Below are positions 1-8,143 of a stretch of DNA of 52,612 nucleotides, piece after piece. How positions within the stretch are numbered: the first letter of the stretch is position 1; every line of letters starts with the position of its first letter. The DNA is from Nitrospinota bacterium. GTDB lineage: Bacteria > Nitrospinota_A > UBA7883 > JACRLM01. The notes below the pieces were generated by a model. The model did no database searches, was not told the DNA's origin, and saw only the letters and a program-made list of their open reading frames with translations. Both the position numbers and the translations under genes were made by a program. The DNA lies in assembly GCA_015231995.1 (NCBI GenBank), contig JADGAO010000001.1, positions 1 to 52,612 on the forward strand, given 5' to 3'.

Positions 1-56
1 GTGTTCAATCGTTGAGACGGGAAAATAAAATCATCGGTTTCGATAGACGATCCGCT

Positions 57-85
57 GTAGGGGCGACCCACCGGGTCGCCCCTAC
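57..85. repeat. GC-rich perfect inverted repeat (hairpin)
   Basis: Two perfect 13-base arms (GTAGGGGCGACCC and its reverse complement) are separated by a 3-base loop. No T-run follows. The same GGGTCGCCC-type core recurs in the hairpin at 2628-2644, so this may be a dispersed palindromic element rather than a simple terminator. This is seen directly; function is not known. Confidence 0.6.
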
Positions 86-441
86 AAAACAAGGATATAC
101 GTTTGGCGATGGGGTTCAACTTCGGAATTAGGGATTAACTATGTTATAAAAAATGTAAAAAGATACTTGACGTGTGCTGGGAATGGGAACAAGATTATAT
201 GAACAAAGTAAAATAACTTTGTCGGTGACTGGAGCTTAAACCCGATCACGGAGATTTAAGGTTATGCGTCCTCCAAGCCACACCGCTTGTTTGATAAGCC
301 GTTTTATTGGAATATCGCTTCTTGTCTTAACATTCTTCCTCACCGGTTCGCAAAACGCGATGGGCGTTGTAACGAATGTGATTACCGCTGATGGTTCGCA
401 CACCGTGTCTTTTGTAACTTTCTTAAGGAAAGGTGAGCAAA
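86..441. other. Region upstream of the CHAP gene, no firm gene
   Basis: This stretch is AT-rich (for example around 140-165). A TTGACG at 167-172 is followed by AT-rich sequence but has no well-spaced -10 box. An open frame at 264-512 begins with a hydrophobic signal-peptide-like stretch, but it overlaps the start of the next gene by about 70 bases and has no good ribosome site, so it is not called. The end of the region carries the strong ribosome site for the next gene (AAGGAAAGGTGA, 425-436). Confidence 0.3.
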
Positions 442-2559
442 ATGCGAAGATTATTATTTGGTTTTGCGATGTTGTTTTTGGTGGCAGGCGCCACGACTGC
501 CCAGGGTGTTGATAAGTGTGGTGACGTAGAATCACCGGGTAATCCTCAAGGCTGTTGCAACAATCTTACTGGTCAGTTTCCAGGCACCGACGGCAATTGC
601 ACATGGTGGGCTTGGGCGCAAGCAAAAACCAATTGGGGGATATCTTTGCCTATGCGGAAGCATGCCTCGACATGGGCAAACGAAGCGAAAAAGCCCGGCT
701 CCGGTTTGACCGTTTTATCCCCAACCAATCCTGCGGCAAACACTATCGCCGTAAAGCTTGTCGGTGATGGGTACCCAAGAGGGCATGTCGCATGGGTAAC
801 GAGTGTGGATGGCGACTCTGTTACATATTCGGAAATGAATTGCATAAAAGCCTTGCCTGGGAAGCCATTGCACAGAGGGGTAGAAGAAAAAACAAAACCA
901 TCCAGTTTTTTTACCGGGGGATTTATATATTTTCTGGAACTCAAAGATTTCTTGAAAACCCCCATGCCTGTATTCGCCGAAAAAGTCGATGGATTTGACG
1001 CCCAGTTCAAAATAAAAAATAACAGTTCTTCCAGCATAACAATCGAATCGAGAGCTATCGCGATAAATAAATCCAACGGAATCCATGCGTTCGATTGTTG
1101 GTTGGATTCGCAAAGCCATACCATTGCCGCAGGCGCAACTCTCGACTCTGGTGGCGCCCATGCCTGTACGATTAATTCTGTAGGGAACTACTTTGCGGTA
1201 GCCAAAGTTATGGTTAATGGCGCCTGGATGGATTTGGGATCGCTCGGTTTTGCTGTGACAGCTATCCCTTTTGAGCCTACTCACAACGTAAGTGGAACAA
1301 TCCGCGCCAACTCCAACAGCGGCCCGGTATTGCATGGCGTTACCGTTTATCTCGATGGGACTGCCAAGGCGACGACTGATGCCAGCGGAGCATATCGTAT
1401 TAACGATGTAAGCAAAGGTCGGCATACGCTCAAGTTCATGAAGGATGGGTTTGCCGATCGCTCTCAATCTATCAACGTGACAGGGAATCTGAGGGGGCAG
1501 AATTTCTATCTCTTATCAGCTCCAGTTCCGAAATTCACCTACTCTGGCTACATACATAATGGTAGTTTGACCGGCCCCGGATTGGGCGGAGCGACCGTAT
1601 CTCTCGCCGGGAAAACGGCGACAACGAGCTTTACTGGCTACTTCTCAATTCCTGAGATAACAAGAGGAACTTATCCCCTGAGCGTTTCCAAGTCCGGGTA
1701 TAATCCCAACCCTTTCACCACCTCGGTTCCCATCACTGGTGCTGTGACTAACGCCAATTGGTACCTTACGGCAATTCCAATTCCGAGATTCACTTATTCG
1801 GGCATTATCCATGATGGTAGTTTGACCGGCCCCGGATTGGCGGGAGCGACCGTATCTTTTGCCGGGAAAACGGCGACGACGAGCTCTACCGGCTACTTTT
1901 CAATCCCTGAGATACCAGGGGGAACTTATCCCCTGAGCGTTTCCAAGTCCGGGTATGACTCTATCCCCGCCCCCGGCTTTGCTCCTTTGGTTACAATCAA
2001 TTCCACTATAACTAACGCCAATTGGTGGTTGCCGCGCACAGTGGCGACATACAGCTTCTCTGGCTACATCCACGATGGCAGTTTGAGCGGCCCCGGGTTG
2101 GCGGGAGCAACCGTATCTCTCGCCGGGAAAACGGCGACGACGGACTATAGCGGTTGGTTCTCAATATCGGGCATATCGATAGGTAGTTATCCGTTGAGCG
2201 TTTCCAAGCCCGGGTATGACTCTATCCCCGCCCCAAGCTTTGCTCCCGTGATTCCCATTAATAGCAACCTGACGAACGCCAGCTATTGGCTACCGCGTCG
2301 GCGACCTATAGTCACATCGGTATCACCTTTGAGCGTAACATTAAATCTGTTAACCACGTTTACCGTTTACGGAACTGACCTTAGGGCGGGGATGGCATTT
2401 TACATACCAGATTGCGCGGGTGTTACGGACTTATCGGGCGGAACAAGTGTATGGTTATTTAGGTGCACCCCAAGCTACTCAAGAGGTTCAAAAACTGGCG
2501 TCATCAAAGACTCTGCTGGTGGAACAATATTGAAGAACTTCAGTGTTATGGTTAACTAG
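442..2559 (+). CDS. Secreted CHAP-domain protein with carboxypeptidase-regulatory-like repeats
   Basis: ATG 442 is chosen because AAGGAAAGGTGA lies at the right distance; a GTG at 433 is in frame but sits inside that site. The protein (about 705 residues) starts with a signal peptide (RR, then a hydrophobic stretch ending near TTAQG). A CHAP domain follows at about 25-150: catalytic Cys in GNCTWWAWAQ, His in GHVAWV, polar residue in the SEMNC strand. CHAP domains are NlpC/P60-like amidases or endopeptidases that usually cut peptidoglycan. After an Ig-like segment come four carboxypeptidase-regulatory-like beta modules, the last three nearly identical, then a TIG-like C-terminal domain. Inference: a cell-wall or surface-associated hydrolase of the host, not a phage lysin, since it lies outside the tRNA attachment site. 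The substrate is unknown. Confidence 0.85.
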   Translation: MRRLLFGFAMLFLVAGATTAQGVDKCGDVESPGNPQGCCNNLTGQFPGTDGNCTWWAWAQAKTNWGISLPMRKHASTWANEAKKPGSGLTVLSPTNPAANTIAVKLVGDGYPRGHVAWVTSVDGDSVTYSEMNCIKALPGKPLHRGVEEKTKPSSFFTGGFIYFLELKDFLKTPMPVFAEKVDGFDAQFKIKNNSSSSITIESRAIAINKSNGIHAFDCWLDSQSHTIAAGATLDSGGAHACTINSVGNYFAVAKVMVNGAWMDLGSLGFAVTAIPFEPTHNVSGTIRANSNSGPVLHGVTVYLDGTAKATTDASGAYRINDVSKGRHTLKFMKDGFADRSQSINVTGNLRGQNFYLLSAPVPKFTYSGYIHNGSLTGPGLGGATVSLAGKTATTSFTGYFSIPEITRGTYPLSVSKSGYNPNPFTTSVPITGAVTNANWYLTAIPIPRFTYSGIIHDGSLTGPGLAGATVSFAGKTATTSSTGYFSIPEIPGGTYPLSVSKSGYDSIPAPGFAPLVTINSTITNANWWLPRTVATYSFSGYIHDGSLSGPGLAGATVSLAGKTATTDYSGWFSISGISIGSYPLSVSKPGYDSIPAPSFAPVIPINSNLTNASYWLPRRRPIVTSVSPLSVTLNLLTTFTVYGTDLRAGMAFYIPDCAGVTDLSGGTSVWLFRCTPSYSRGSKTGVIKDSAGGTILKNFSVMVN
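1534..2310 (+). repeat. Three tandem copies of an ~85-codon module inside the CHAP gene
   Basis: Copies start at about 1534, 1789 and 2050 and are 255-261 bases long. Each encodes a strand pattern with the shared core SGxIHxGSLxGPGL, then GATVS, AGKTATT and YPLSVSKxGY. DNA identity between copies is high enough for unequal recombination, so copy number may vary between strains. A more diverged fourth module (about 1282-1520) precedes them. Confidence 0.8.
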
Positions 2560-2593
2560 GATTTCTTCGCTTTTCATCCATACGCTCTATACT

Positions 2594-2622
2594 CTTAACG
2601 CCCCTATCGAAGGGGCGTTAAG
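2594..2622. terminator. Perfect 12-bp inverted repeat after the CHAP gene
   Basis: Arms CTTAACGCCCCT and AGGGGCGTTAAG flank a 5-base loop, 35 bases after the CHAP stop codon. The stem is strong and could stop transcription in either direction, but no T-run follows, so terminator function is inferred from position only. Confidence 0.45.
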
Positions 2623-2627
2623 AAGAT

Positions 2628-2679
2628 GCGGGCGGGTCGCCCGCGCTCCCAGGGGGGGGGGGCGTGGTCAGCGACCACG
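2628..2679. repeat. Two further GC hairpins around an 11-G run
   Basis: A 7-bp stem (GCGGGCG/CGCCCGC, 2628-2644) is followed by 11 consecutive G (2652-2662) and a second 7-bp stem (CGTGGTC/GACCACG, 2663-2679). With the preceding hairpin this makes a cluster of three palindromes in under 90 bases. The G run is a likely place for length variation or sequencing error. Confidence 0.55.
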
Positions 2680-2745
2680 GGGAAGCTAAAAATAGTTTTC
2701 ACCCGTCTAATTTCATGGTGACATTATTTGCCTCAACCAAAGTCT

Positions 2746-2774
2746 TTGCGCCTGGCAAGCAATTGTGGTAAATT
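2746..2774 (+). promoter_or_regulatory. Possible sigma-70 promoter for the SRP RNA
   Basis: TTGCGC (2746-2751) and TAAATT (2769-2774) are separated by 17 bases, each matching the consensus at four of six positions. The predicted start lies about 25 bases before the mature 5' end of the SRP RNA, which would imply 5' processing. Confidence 0.4.
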
Positions 2775-2805
2775 CCTTCCCTCCAGCCAAAGACGTTAAT
2801 GAATT

Positions 2806-2903
2806 GGCGTCGGGTCTTACGCAATTGTTAACCGTGAACCCCGTCAGGCCCGGAAGGGAGCAGCGGCAACGGAGCTTTCAATGTGTGTGAATCGCCCGGC
2901 GCC
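2806..2903 (+). ncRNA. ffs: Signal recognition particle RNA, small bacterial (4.5S) type
   Basis: The conserved SRP domain IV is present: CCCGTCAGGCCCGG, then AAGGGAGCAGCGGCA, with the GGAA-type tetraloop region and asymmetric loop that bind Ffh and FtsY. The ends pair (GGCGTCGGG at 2806 with CCCGGCGCC ending at 2903), giving a single hairpin of about 98 nt with no Alu domain. This size is usual for Gram-negative bacteria. The RNA works in co-translational targeting of membrane proteins. Confidence 0.92.
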
Positions 2904-2910
2904 TTTTTTT
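2904..2910 (+). terminator. T-run ending the SRP RNA
   Basis: Seven T directly follow the closing GC-rich stem of the SRP RNA, so the RNA's own stem plus this run forms an intrinsic terminator. Confidence 0.7.
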
Positions 2911-3084
2911 GAAATGCGCGAAATCGTTTCACACCCCTCACCCGGTTATTCGCTATCGCTCATGGCTTTACCTTTCCCGCAAGGAGCGAGGATAAAGGCA
3001 GATAGGCCCGATAAACTTCTAAACATTTCGGAATGGAAAAGTTGGCATATCCTTCGACAATGAGTTAGAATGCCGGATGGTCTT

Positions 3085-3162
<78 letters not shown>

Positions 3163-3165
3163 TTA

Positions 3166-3189
3166 AATCAAGCAGTTGCAAGCTTGATT
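3166..3189. terminator. Stem-loop just after tRNA-Pro
   Basis: Perfect 8-bp arms (AATCAAGC/GCTTGATT) flank an 8-base loop, beginning 4 bases after the tRNA CCA end. A short T-run follows on the plus strand. It may end tRNA transcription, or end the opposing integrase transcript. Confidence 0.45.
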
Positions 3190-3207
3190 TCACCTCAAAA
3201 ACAGCGA

Positions 3208-3256
3208 CTGTCCACCAAACTGTCCACCTGCCACTGTCTTGAAGTGTCCTGTCCAC
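3208..3256. repeat. Three direct repeats CTGTCCAC: candidate integrase arm-type sites
   Basis: CTGTCCAC occurs at 3208-3215, 3220-3227 and 3249-3256, all in the same orientation, between the tRNA and the end of the integrase gene. Spacing is 12 and 29 bases. Short direct repeats flanking the core are typical of the DNA bound by the N-terminal domain of tyrosine integrases. Function is inferred from position. Confidence 0.5.
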
Positions 3257-3262
3257 TTAACA

Positions 3263-4348
3263 TCAACCTCTTTTGTCCAACAGCCCTACAACCTTTCTTT
3301 GCCGGTCAAGCGACGCATGGGTGTACTTCATCGTCATGCGAATGTCCCTGTGACCAGCGGCCTGCTGAATATCCGTAACCGTTGCTCCCCGTGCGGCGAG
3401 TTCGGAACAGAACCGATGCCGCAGATCGTGAGGTCTGGCGTTTTCGATTCCCGCTCTTTTGCACGCCCGCTTGAATATGGAATAGAAACCGCTTGCGCTG
3501 TACGGCTTGCCAAGACGGCTCATAAACACATATTCCGCCGACCGCATCGAAACCACGCTGGCGTTAGACCGCTTGGCCAATATATCGCGCAACATCGAGT
3601 AAACCGTATCGTTCATCGCCACGTCGTGCCGACGGCCATTTTTGTGATCGCCAGCGCCAATGGTGATGATCCGTTTATCCATGTCCACCTGATCCCACCG
3701 AAGGTTTATGAGATTGCTCTCTCTCAACCCCGTGTGAACGCCAAGCGTAACAATGGGCGCGACTTCATCCGGCAGGGCCATAAACAGGCGATTAAGCTCA
3801 TCATCGCTAAGATACCTATCCCTGCCCGGATTCGCGCTTGGTTTCTCGTATCTCGCAAACGGCGATTCCCGCAGATACCCCCACCGCTTGATGGCCAGGT
3901 TAAAGGCGTGGTCAAGCATGTTAAGCTCATGCCTAACGGTAGTGGCGCTGATCGGAGCGTCCCCCGTGCGCCGCTTATCCTTCCGCCTCGCGTCAGCGTA
4001 CTTGCTGAGGATTTCCGGATTAACCTCAGTAAGCTTCAACCCGCCCAATCTTACGATAAGGCTCCTGGCGAGATTCGCCTTGAAACCCAGCGTCTTCGGT
4101 CTGTTGGTTTCGGCTACGTATTCAACAAGGTATTTTTCCAAGAGAGCCTTAAGCGTTATGTTGGCTCCGCTTGGTTTTTCAAACCACCTCCCTTCACGAA
4201 GTTCCGTGGCGACCTTGTTTCGGATCGCCTCGGCTTCCCTGCGCTTCTCGGTTCTAGTTGAGAACGTGCTTTCCTTTCCATCCTTCCGGACAACAACAAA
4301 CCAATATCTGCTGTCCTTCCGGCGTTTGAGGAATACGGACGTGTTCAT
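3263..4348 (-). CDS. int: Tyrosine recombinase, prophage integrase
   Basis: The protein (361 residues) integrates and excises the element at tRNA-Pro. The catalytic set is complete: Arg in TGLRESN (about 209), Lys in DHKNGRR (about 236), HDLRH (about 307-311), His in AAGHRD (about 333) and the nucleophile Tyr in KYTHAS (about 342). An N-terminal arm-binding region and a SAM-like core-binding domain (roughly 60-165) precede the catalytic domain. ATG 4348 is preferred over the longer frame opening at 4390 because AAAGGA lies 7 bases upstream of it. The gene faces the attachment site, as in many tRNA-targeting phages. It lies downstream of the small HTH gene, with a 41-base gap if the 4348 start is right. 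Confidence 0.93.
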   Translation of the reverse strand: MNTSVFLKRRKDSRYWFVVVRKDGKESTFSTRTEKRREAEAIRNKVATELREGRWFEKPSGANITLKALLEKYLVEYVAETNRPKTLGFKANLARSLIVRLGGLKLTEVNPEILSKYADARRKDKRRTGDAPISATTVRHELNMLDHAFNLAIKRWGYLRESPFARYEKPSANPGRDRYLSDDELNRLFMALPDEVAPIVTLGVHTGLRESNLINLRWDQVDMDKRIITIGAGDHKNGRRHDVAMNDTVYSMLRDILAKRSNASVVSMRSAEYVFMSRLGKPYSASGFYSIFKRACKRAGIENARPHDLRHRFCSELAARGATVTDIQQAAGHRDIRMTMKYTHASLDRQRKVVGLLDKRG

Positions 4349-4389
4349 GATGGTTCCTTTCCATGAACGTCCGTTAGGCCGCAGGTTCA

Positions 4390-4623
4390 TTATACATTGA
4401 GCCTTTCCAAAATAGCGTCCACGCGGCCAAGTTTTGGCGAAGCAGAATGCCTCTCCATGAACTCATCCAGCCATTCAAGCTTGAACCTGTATGCCCGCCC
4501 TGGACACGAGAACTTGATCTCACCGCTTTTCAGGTAGCGGTCAAAATTTCTTCGGGAAAATCCCAAGTATTGGGCGGCCTCCTCAAGGGTCATGTATCTA
4601 TCCGTAATTCTTTCCTGCTCCAT
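4390..4623 (-). CDS. Small HTH (MerR/excisionase-like) DNA-binding protein
   Basis: A 77-residue protein starting at ATG 4623 (GGAG about 9 bases upstream). It carries the typical excisionase-family winged HTH: MTLEEAAQYLGFSRRNFDRY, then a wing around GEIKFSCPGRAYRFKLEWLDEFM. Such proteins select a DNA site and bend it. Beside an integrase this is usually the directionality factor (Xis). Its start lies just left of the iteron region, so it could also bind there. The longer open frame to 4701 has no better ribosome site. Confidence 0.75.
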   Translation of the reverse strand: MEQERITDRYMTLEEAAQYLGFSRRNFDRYLKSGEIKFSCPGRAYRFKLEWLDEFMERHSASPKLGRVDAILERLNV

Positions 4624-4710
4624 ATTTTCAATCTCCAGACTGCCTGGTTTAGAACCACCAACGGAAACCTTTGTCAGTTCAGCCGGTTCCCTCATGAACA
4701 AACGCCCGGT

Positions 4711-4990
4711 AATTCGCCAAATTCGCCGACAATTCGGGGACAGTTTTGTCGGCGAATTCTTTCGTTAGAAACAAAAGTAAAATCAAAGAAATATAAATAA
4801 AGAAATAAATTAGGGAAATTAGCCGACAGGGGTAGGGACAGTTTTCTCCCGTTCTTTTTTTCAAACCCTCTGTAGGGGTGCGTCGGCGAATTCGGCGAAT
4901 TACCTGAACGGACTCCCAAGGCGATATTATTCAGTTTGTTGCCCCTCTCAAAATCCGCCGACAAACGTGTCGGCGAATTGTCGGCGAATT
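4711..4990. repeat. Iteron cluster with AT-rich core: candidate phage replication origin
   Basis: An 11-mer GTCGGCGAATT occurs exactly at 4748, 4882, 4969 and 4980 on the plus strand and at 4720-4730 in reverse. One- or two-mismatch copies lie at 4817-4827, 4892-4901 and 4952-4962. Two exact copies abut (4969-4990). GGGACAGTTTT is repeated at 4737 and 4835. Between the repeats, 4761-4820 is strongly AT-rich (mostly A and T with few G or C), like a DNA-unwinding element. No convincing gene fits here; overlapping open frames have repeat-derived composition. The site sits between the primase/helicase gene and the xis/int genes. Origin function is inferred; an operator array for a regulator is the alternative. 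Confidence 0.55.
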
Positions 4991-5007
4991 TCCCGGATTT
5001 CTCGCGG

Positions 5008-7080
5008 TTAAACATTTTCGTCATCCTTCACCAGAAAGTAGCGAACCGTTTCCCGTCCTCTGGCCGGTTTGTGTTTTTCGATCCCGATCTCGCCGTTCCT
5101 GACGAGCCAGTTGATAAGCGAATCGAACGGCTTGTCTATAAGCCCACGTACCTGTTTCGCCAACTCCCGGTGAGTGACTGGCCTGCTGTGCTTCGCGGAA
5201 AGCTCGCCGATGGCTTTCTTGAGTTTCAACAGCCACGAGTCCATCTCGTTGGCAGAGACGTTGTTTTCGATCTGCCGAACCATGTTATTGACGGCGTGTT
5301 CGATGAACTCCATAGCCCATCGGACGTTCTCCACGTCCACCATCCCGCCGTTGATGAGCGCGTCCCCATGCTGGCTTACGGCGTGGATCAACGCCAGCTT
5401 GCTTGCGTGTTCGGCGGCGCGGTTGTATATGGCGGCCCGTCCGTCCGGCTCCTTGCGATAAATGATATGCAGTTCGTCCCACCGTTCCGCCCATGCGTTG
5501 AACATGGTCTCCGCGCCGGTTGTCTTGCTGATGACGAACGGCGCCGGGCGGAATATGTCTTCCCCTTTCATCGGCGGTGGCGTGATGCGGTACAGGGCGG
5601 ATAACTTTTCAACCAGAGAAGGCGGAATTTCCCTGTTGTGTATCCGGCGTTTCTTCACCGGCTCGTGGTCGCTTTCCAGAACGAGGCATCGGGCGATGAA
5701 CCCGTCCGTAACGTCGTTATGGGTGAGTTGATCCCAGAATCTCCCCGGAACCCCCGTCGCGTAAAACGAGAGATGATGCCACGCGATGATCCGGTCGTCT
5801 TCCTCTTTGGCGTAGCCTTTCTTGTGCGGGCGTTCCGTCCCGCTGAAAAGCGTCTTCAGTTCCTTTATAACCGATCCCATGTGCCGGTTGTACGGGTTCT
5901 TGAACTCCCGCAGGAAATCGCCGATTTCATCAAGAAGGAATAGCTGGCACGGATGACGGGCTAACCTCGATACAATGGCCGAATCCGACGAGAACTCATT
6001 CAACCCAAGATAATCTTCAGAGCCGGATTGGATGAACAGCGACGGAATCGCGTTAAGCGGCGCGTTTTTCCCCGTACCGGAATCGGCCAGAGCGATGATG
6101 TACATGTTGGTGCGAAGGCCAGTTTCCGTAATGACCTTCTGCCCAACCAATGTCCCCACGGCGCAAATGGCCGCTCCCAGGCTGAAATACTCAAACGACA
6201 CCGATGAGGAGTCCCGGACGTAATCCATAATCTCCTGAAGGATTCCACCAGGGCGGAGGATGGATTCCGGAACCGGATCGGATTCAACCGGCGCGGGGAT
6301 GTAAATATCGTTTATGGTATACCGTGGCAGTGAATTCTTTCTGGCGCATGTGGCGTAAACCGATTGAACCGTGCGTTCGATCTCGTTGAGGCCCAGCGGC
6401 GGTTTGCAATAGCTGTCGCTCCACGCTCTCGCCCTCTCTATCGCCCCGTTCAGCGGAACGCCTTCGTTTACCCAAATGCCGATAAAACTTGATAACGTCT
6501 GGTTGCGCTGTCCCTGGCTTACCGGTTTATCGAACGATACCTGCGATTGAGCGCCCGATAGATTCACGTTCAGGTTGCCGTTCCCGTTTGCGCGGGCTGT
6601 CGGTTCCCATTCCGTGAGTTCCTTCCATCCGTCGCCTATAAATATCCATTCGTACCGATGGCCGGATTTGTGGATCGAGGGGGGAACCACCACGTAACCG
6701 CCCTCACCCCGAACGTCCACCTCTGGCGCGAGCCTGGCGCGGTTTGGAACCAACGTGCCATTCGGGATGCGGTAGAAAGCGTGGACTCCTTTCCGGGTTT
6801 TGCTGTAAACGGATGTCTTTGGGGCGTTATCGGCTATCCACCGTTCCCCCTGTTTGCCGTCCGCATCCACTACGGCGATACCGGATATGGCGCCGGTGAC
6901 TATGGCCACGTTCGCTTCCGGCCATCGCTGGCGCCATGCGGATAGTTCGTCGTGGGTGGCGATGCGCTTTTGGAACTCCGCCCATTTGATGAGCGGCTTC
7001 TTGTCGCGGGAGACAGGGATGACGGAGAATCCCATTGTGGCGTATTCAACGGCGGCTTCGTGACAGTTCATCGTCATCAT
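5008..7080 (-). CDS. Primase-polymerase fused to a DUF3987-type helicase
   Basis: A 690-residue phage replication protein. The N-terminal Prim-Pol (AEP) domain, about 5-170, shows the metal-binding pair in VVDADG (D72, D74), the His of KGVHAFY (H100) and VDVRGEGG (D122). A PriCT-like helical linker lies at about 185-245. The C-terminal half is a helicase-like ATPase with a Walker A variant DSGTGKN (335-339) and Walker B FLLDE (about 381-385). Such proteins make primers and open DNA at the phage origin. The start ATG overlaps the stop of the nuclease gene (ATGA), so translation is coupled. The iteron array lies directly 3' of the gene, consistent with a role at that origin. Confidence 0.88.
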   Translation of the reverse strand: MMTMNCHEAAVEYATMGFSVIPVSRDKKPLIKWAEFQKRIATHDELSAWRQRWPEANVAIVTGAISGIAVVDADGKQGERWIADNAPKTSVYSKTRKGVHAFYRIPNGTLVPNRARLAPEVDVRGEGGYVVVPPSIHKSGHRYEWIFIGDGWKELTEWEPTARANGNGNLNVNLSGAQSQVSFDKPVSQGQRNQTLSSFIGIWVNEGVPLNGAIERARAWSDSYCKPPLGLNEIERTVQSVYATCARKNSLPRYTINDIYIPAPVESDPVPESILRPGGILQEIMDYVRDSSSVSFEYFSLGAAICAVGTLVGQKVITETGLRTNMYIIALADSGTGKNAPLNAIPSLFIQSGSEDYLGLNEFSSDSAIVSRLARHPCQLFLLDEIGDFLREFKNPYNRHMGSVIKELKTLFSGTERPHKKGYAKEEDDRIIAWHHLSFYATGVPGRFWDQLTHNDVTDGFIARCLVLESDHEPVKKRRIHNREIPPSLVEKLSALYRITPPPMKGEDIFRPAPFVISKTTGAETMFNAWAERWDELHIIYRKEPDGRAAIYNRAAEHASKLALIHAVSQHGDALINGGMVDVENVRWAMEFIEHAVNNMVRQIENNVSANEMDSWLLKLKKAIGELSAKHSRPVTHRELAKQVRGLIDKPFDSLINWLVRNGEIGIEKHKPARGRETVRYFLVKDDENV

Positions 7081-8141
7081 GCCGCCTTTGGATAAACGGG
7101 CGTTATTTCAAGCGCCCTGCGTTCGGCTTCATATCTCGGCAATCCATCGTCCGCCTCGATGATTCCAGCCCGTTCTTCCCATCGCCAGACGTAATCTTCG
7201 ATAACGCCCGGATCGGCTCCCAGCTCTGCGAGAGTGTCGGCAATGGATTGTCCACCGTTCCACCATTGATACCGGGGATGCGAATCAAACGGCATCACCA
7301 GCGTTCCGTCTTCCTTTATGAATGGAGTCTTGACGAATAGCGCCAAACTCCAATCGTCGCACTTCCGGTCAAGATGATGAACGGGAAACGAGTGATTCCG
7401 ATGGGAGCAAATAGGGCTTAATCCATCCCACTTGAGCCACACGCAGTTTTTGCATTGGCCGACCGTCTGGATATGCTCCGTGGGATTCCAGCATAGAATG
7501 CGGTAATCGCAATACCGGCATTCCAGGCTATCTTGCGCGAACGCTTTCCCCGGAGCGTCATCCGCGATGATTATCCGGTAAGCCTTGCGCCTTAACTCCT
7601 CGAACTCATGCCGGTTGAAATGAATCCTCTCGCTGTAAATATCCGAATTGTCCTTGCAGTAAACTACGACGAGGGCGCGTTCCAGCCCGGCGTATCCCAT
7701 GTAACACTGAACCTGCGCCCAATAGACGGGGTATGTTTTTTGAACCCCGTCGCTTTTGAAATTGTCGAACTTCTTGCGGTTGGCGGACTTGATTTCGAGA
7801 ATGTGCGGGCGTTGTGTTATCCCATGAATCACGCCGTCGCAATGGCCGCGAAACAACCTATTGAAATCATCGAATGCAGTTTGTGTGGCTTCGATCCGGT
7901 AGCCGCTTTCCCGGAGATATTCGATCAAAATATCCTCGATCCTTTTCCCAAGCTCGAATATCATCAAGGCGCGTCCTTCCGGCGGAACCGGCGTGAACCC
8001 ACGGAACATATACCAAAGTTTCCGTTCACACGGATCACCAATGGAGGACATCCCCAGGTATCCCCGCGCTTCTTCGCGCCGTTTGGAGGCTGTCTCGAAT
8101 ATCTCGTTGGCGATGGTGTCCGGTTGAGGCAGACCAGCCAT
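7077..8141 (-). CDS. PD-(D/E)XK exonuclease, Cas4/RecB-like, with Cys cluster
   Basis: A phage recombination/replication nuclease of about 354 residues. The motifs are Asp in HCDGVIHG (about D102), Glu and Lys in ILEIKS (about E116, K118) and QVQCYMGY (QxxxY). A Cys near the N-terminus (DPCERKLW) and Cys clusters at about 205-260 (CRYCDY, CKNC) suggest an Fe-S or zinc site as in Cas4/AddB-type enzymes. ATG 8141 has GGAGGG 9 bases upstream; an in-frame ATG at 8150 is almost on top of that site. The gene overlaps its neighbours on both sides. It may trim DNA ends for the Sak4-like annealing system encoded two genes upstream. Confidence 0.82.
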   Translation of the reverse strand: MAGLPQPDTIANEIFETASKRREEARGYLGMSSIGDPCERKLWYMFRGFTPVPPEGRALMIFELGKRIEDILIEYLRESGYRIEATQTAFDDFNRLFRGHCDGVIHGITQRPHILEIKSANRKKFDNFKSDGVQKTYPVYWAQVQCYMGYAGLERALVVVYCKDNSDIYSERIHFNRHEFEELRRKAYRIIIADDAPGKAFAQDSLECRYCDYRILCWNPTEHIQTVGQCKNCVWLKWDGLSPICSHRNHSFPVHHLDRKCDDWSLALFVKTPFIKEDGTLVMPFDSHPRYQWWNGGQSIADTLAELGADPGVIEDYVWRWEERAGIIEADDGLPRYEAERRALEITPVYPKAA

Positions 8142-8143
8142 GA

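Noticed and set aside
264..512. Plus-strand 82-codon frame with a signal-peptide-like start
   Set aside because: It has no good ribosome site, overlaps the start of the CHAP gene by about 70 bases, and its end is a frame-shadow of that gene. It may be a leader at best.
2881..3063. Plus-strand 60-codon frame starting in the SRP RNA
   Set aside because: It begins inside the SRP RNA and runs through the terminator; no ribosome site.
3239..4261. Long plus-strand frame opposite the integrase gene
   Set aside because: It is the antisense shadow of a clearly real integrase; composition is Arg/Pro/His-rich and there is no ribosome site.
4692..5024. Minus-strand 110-codon frame over the iteron region
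   Set aside because: Its residues (repeats of NSPNSPT and GEFGEL) are translations of the DNA repeats, with low-complexity AT-rich stretches between. The repeats explain it better than a gene does.
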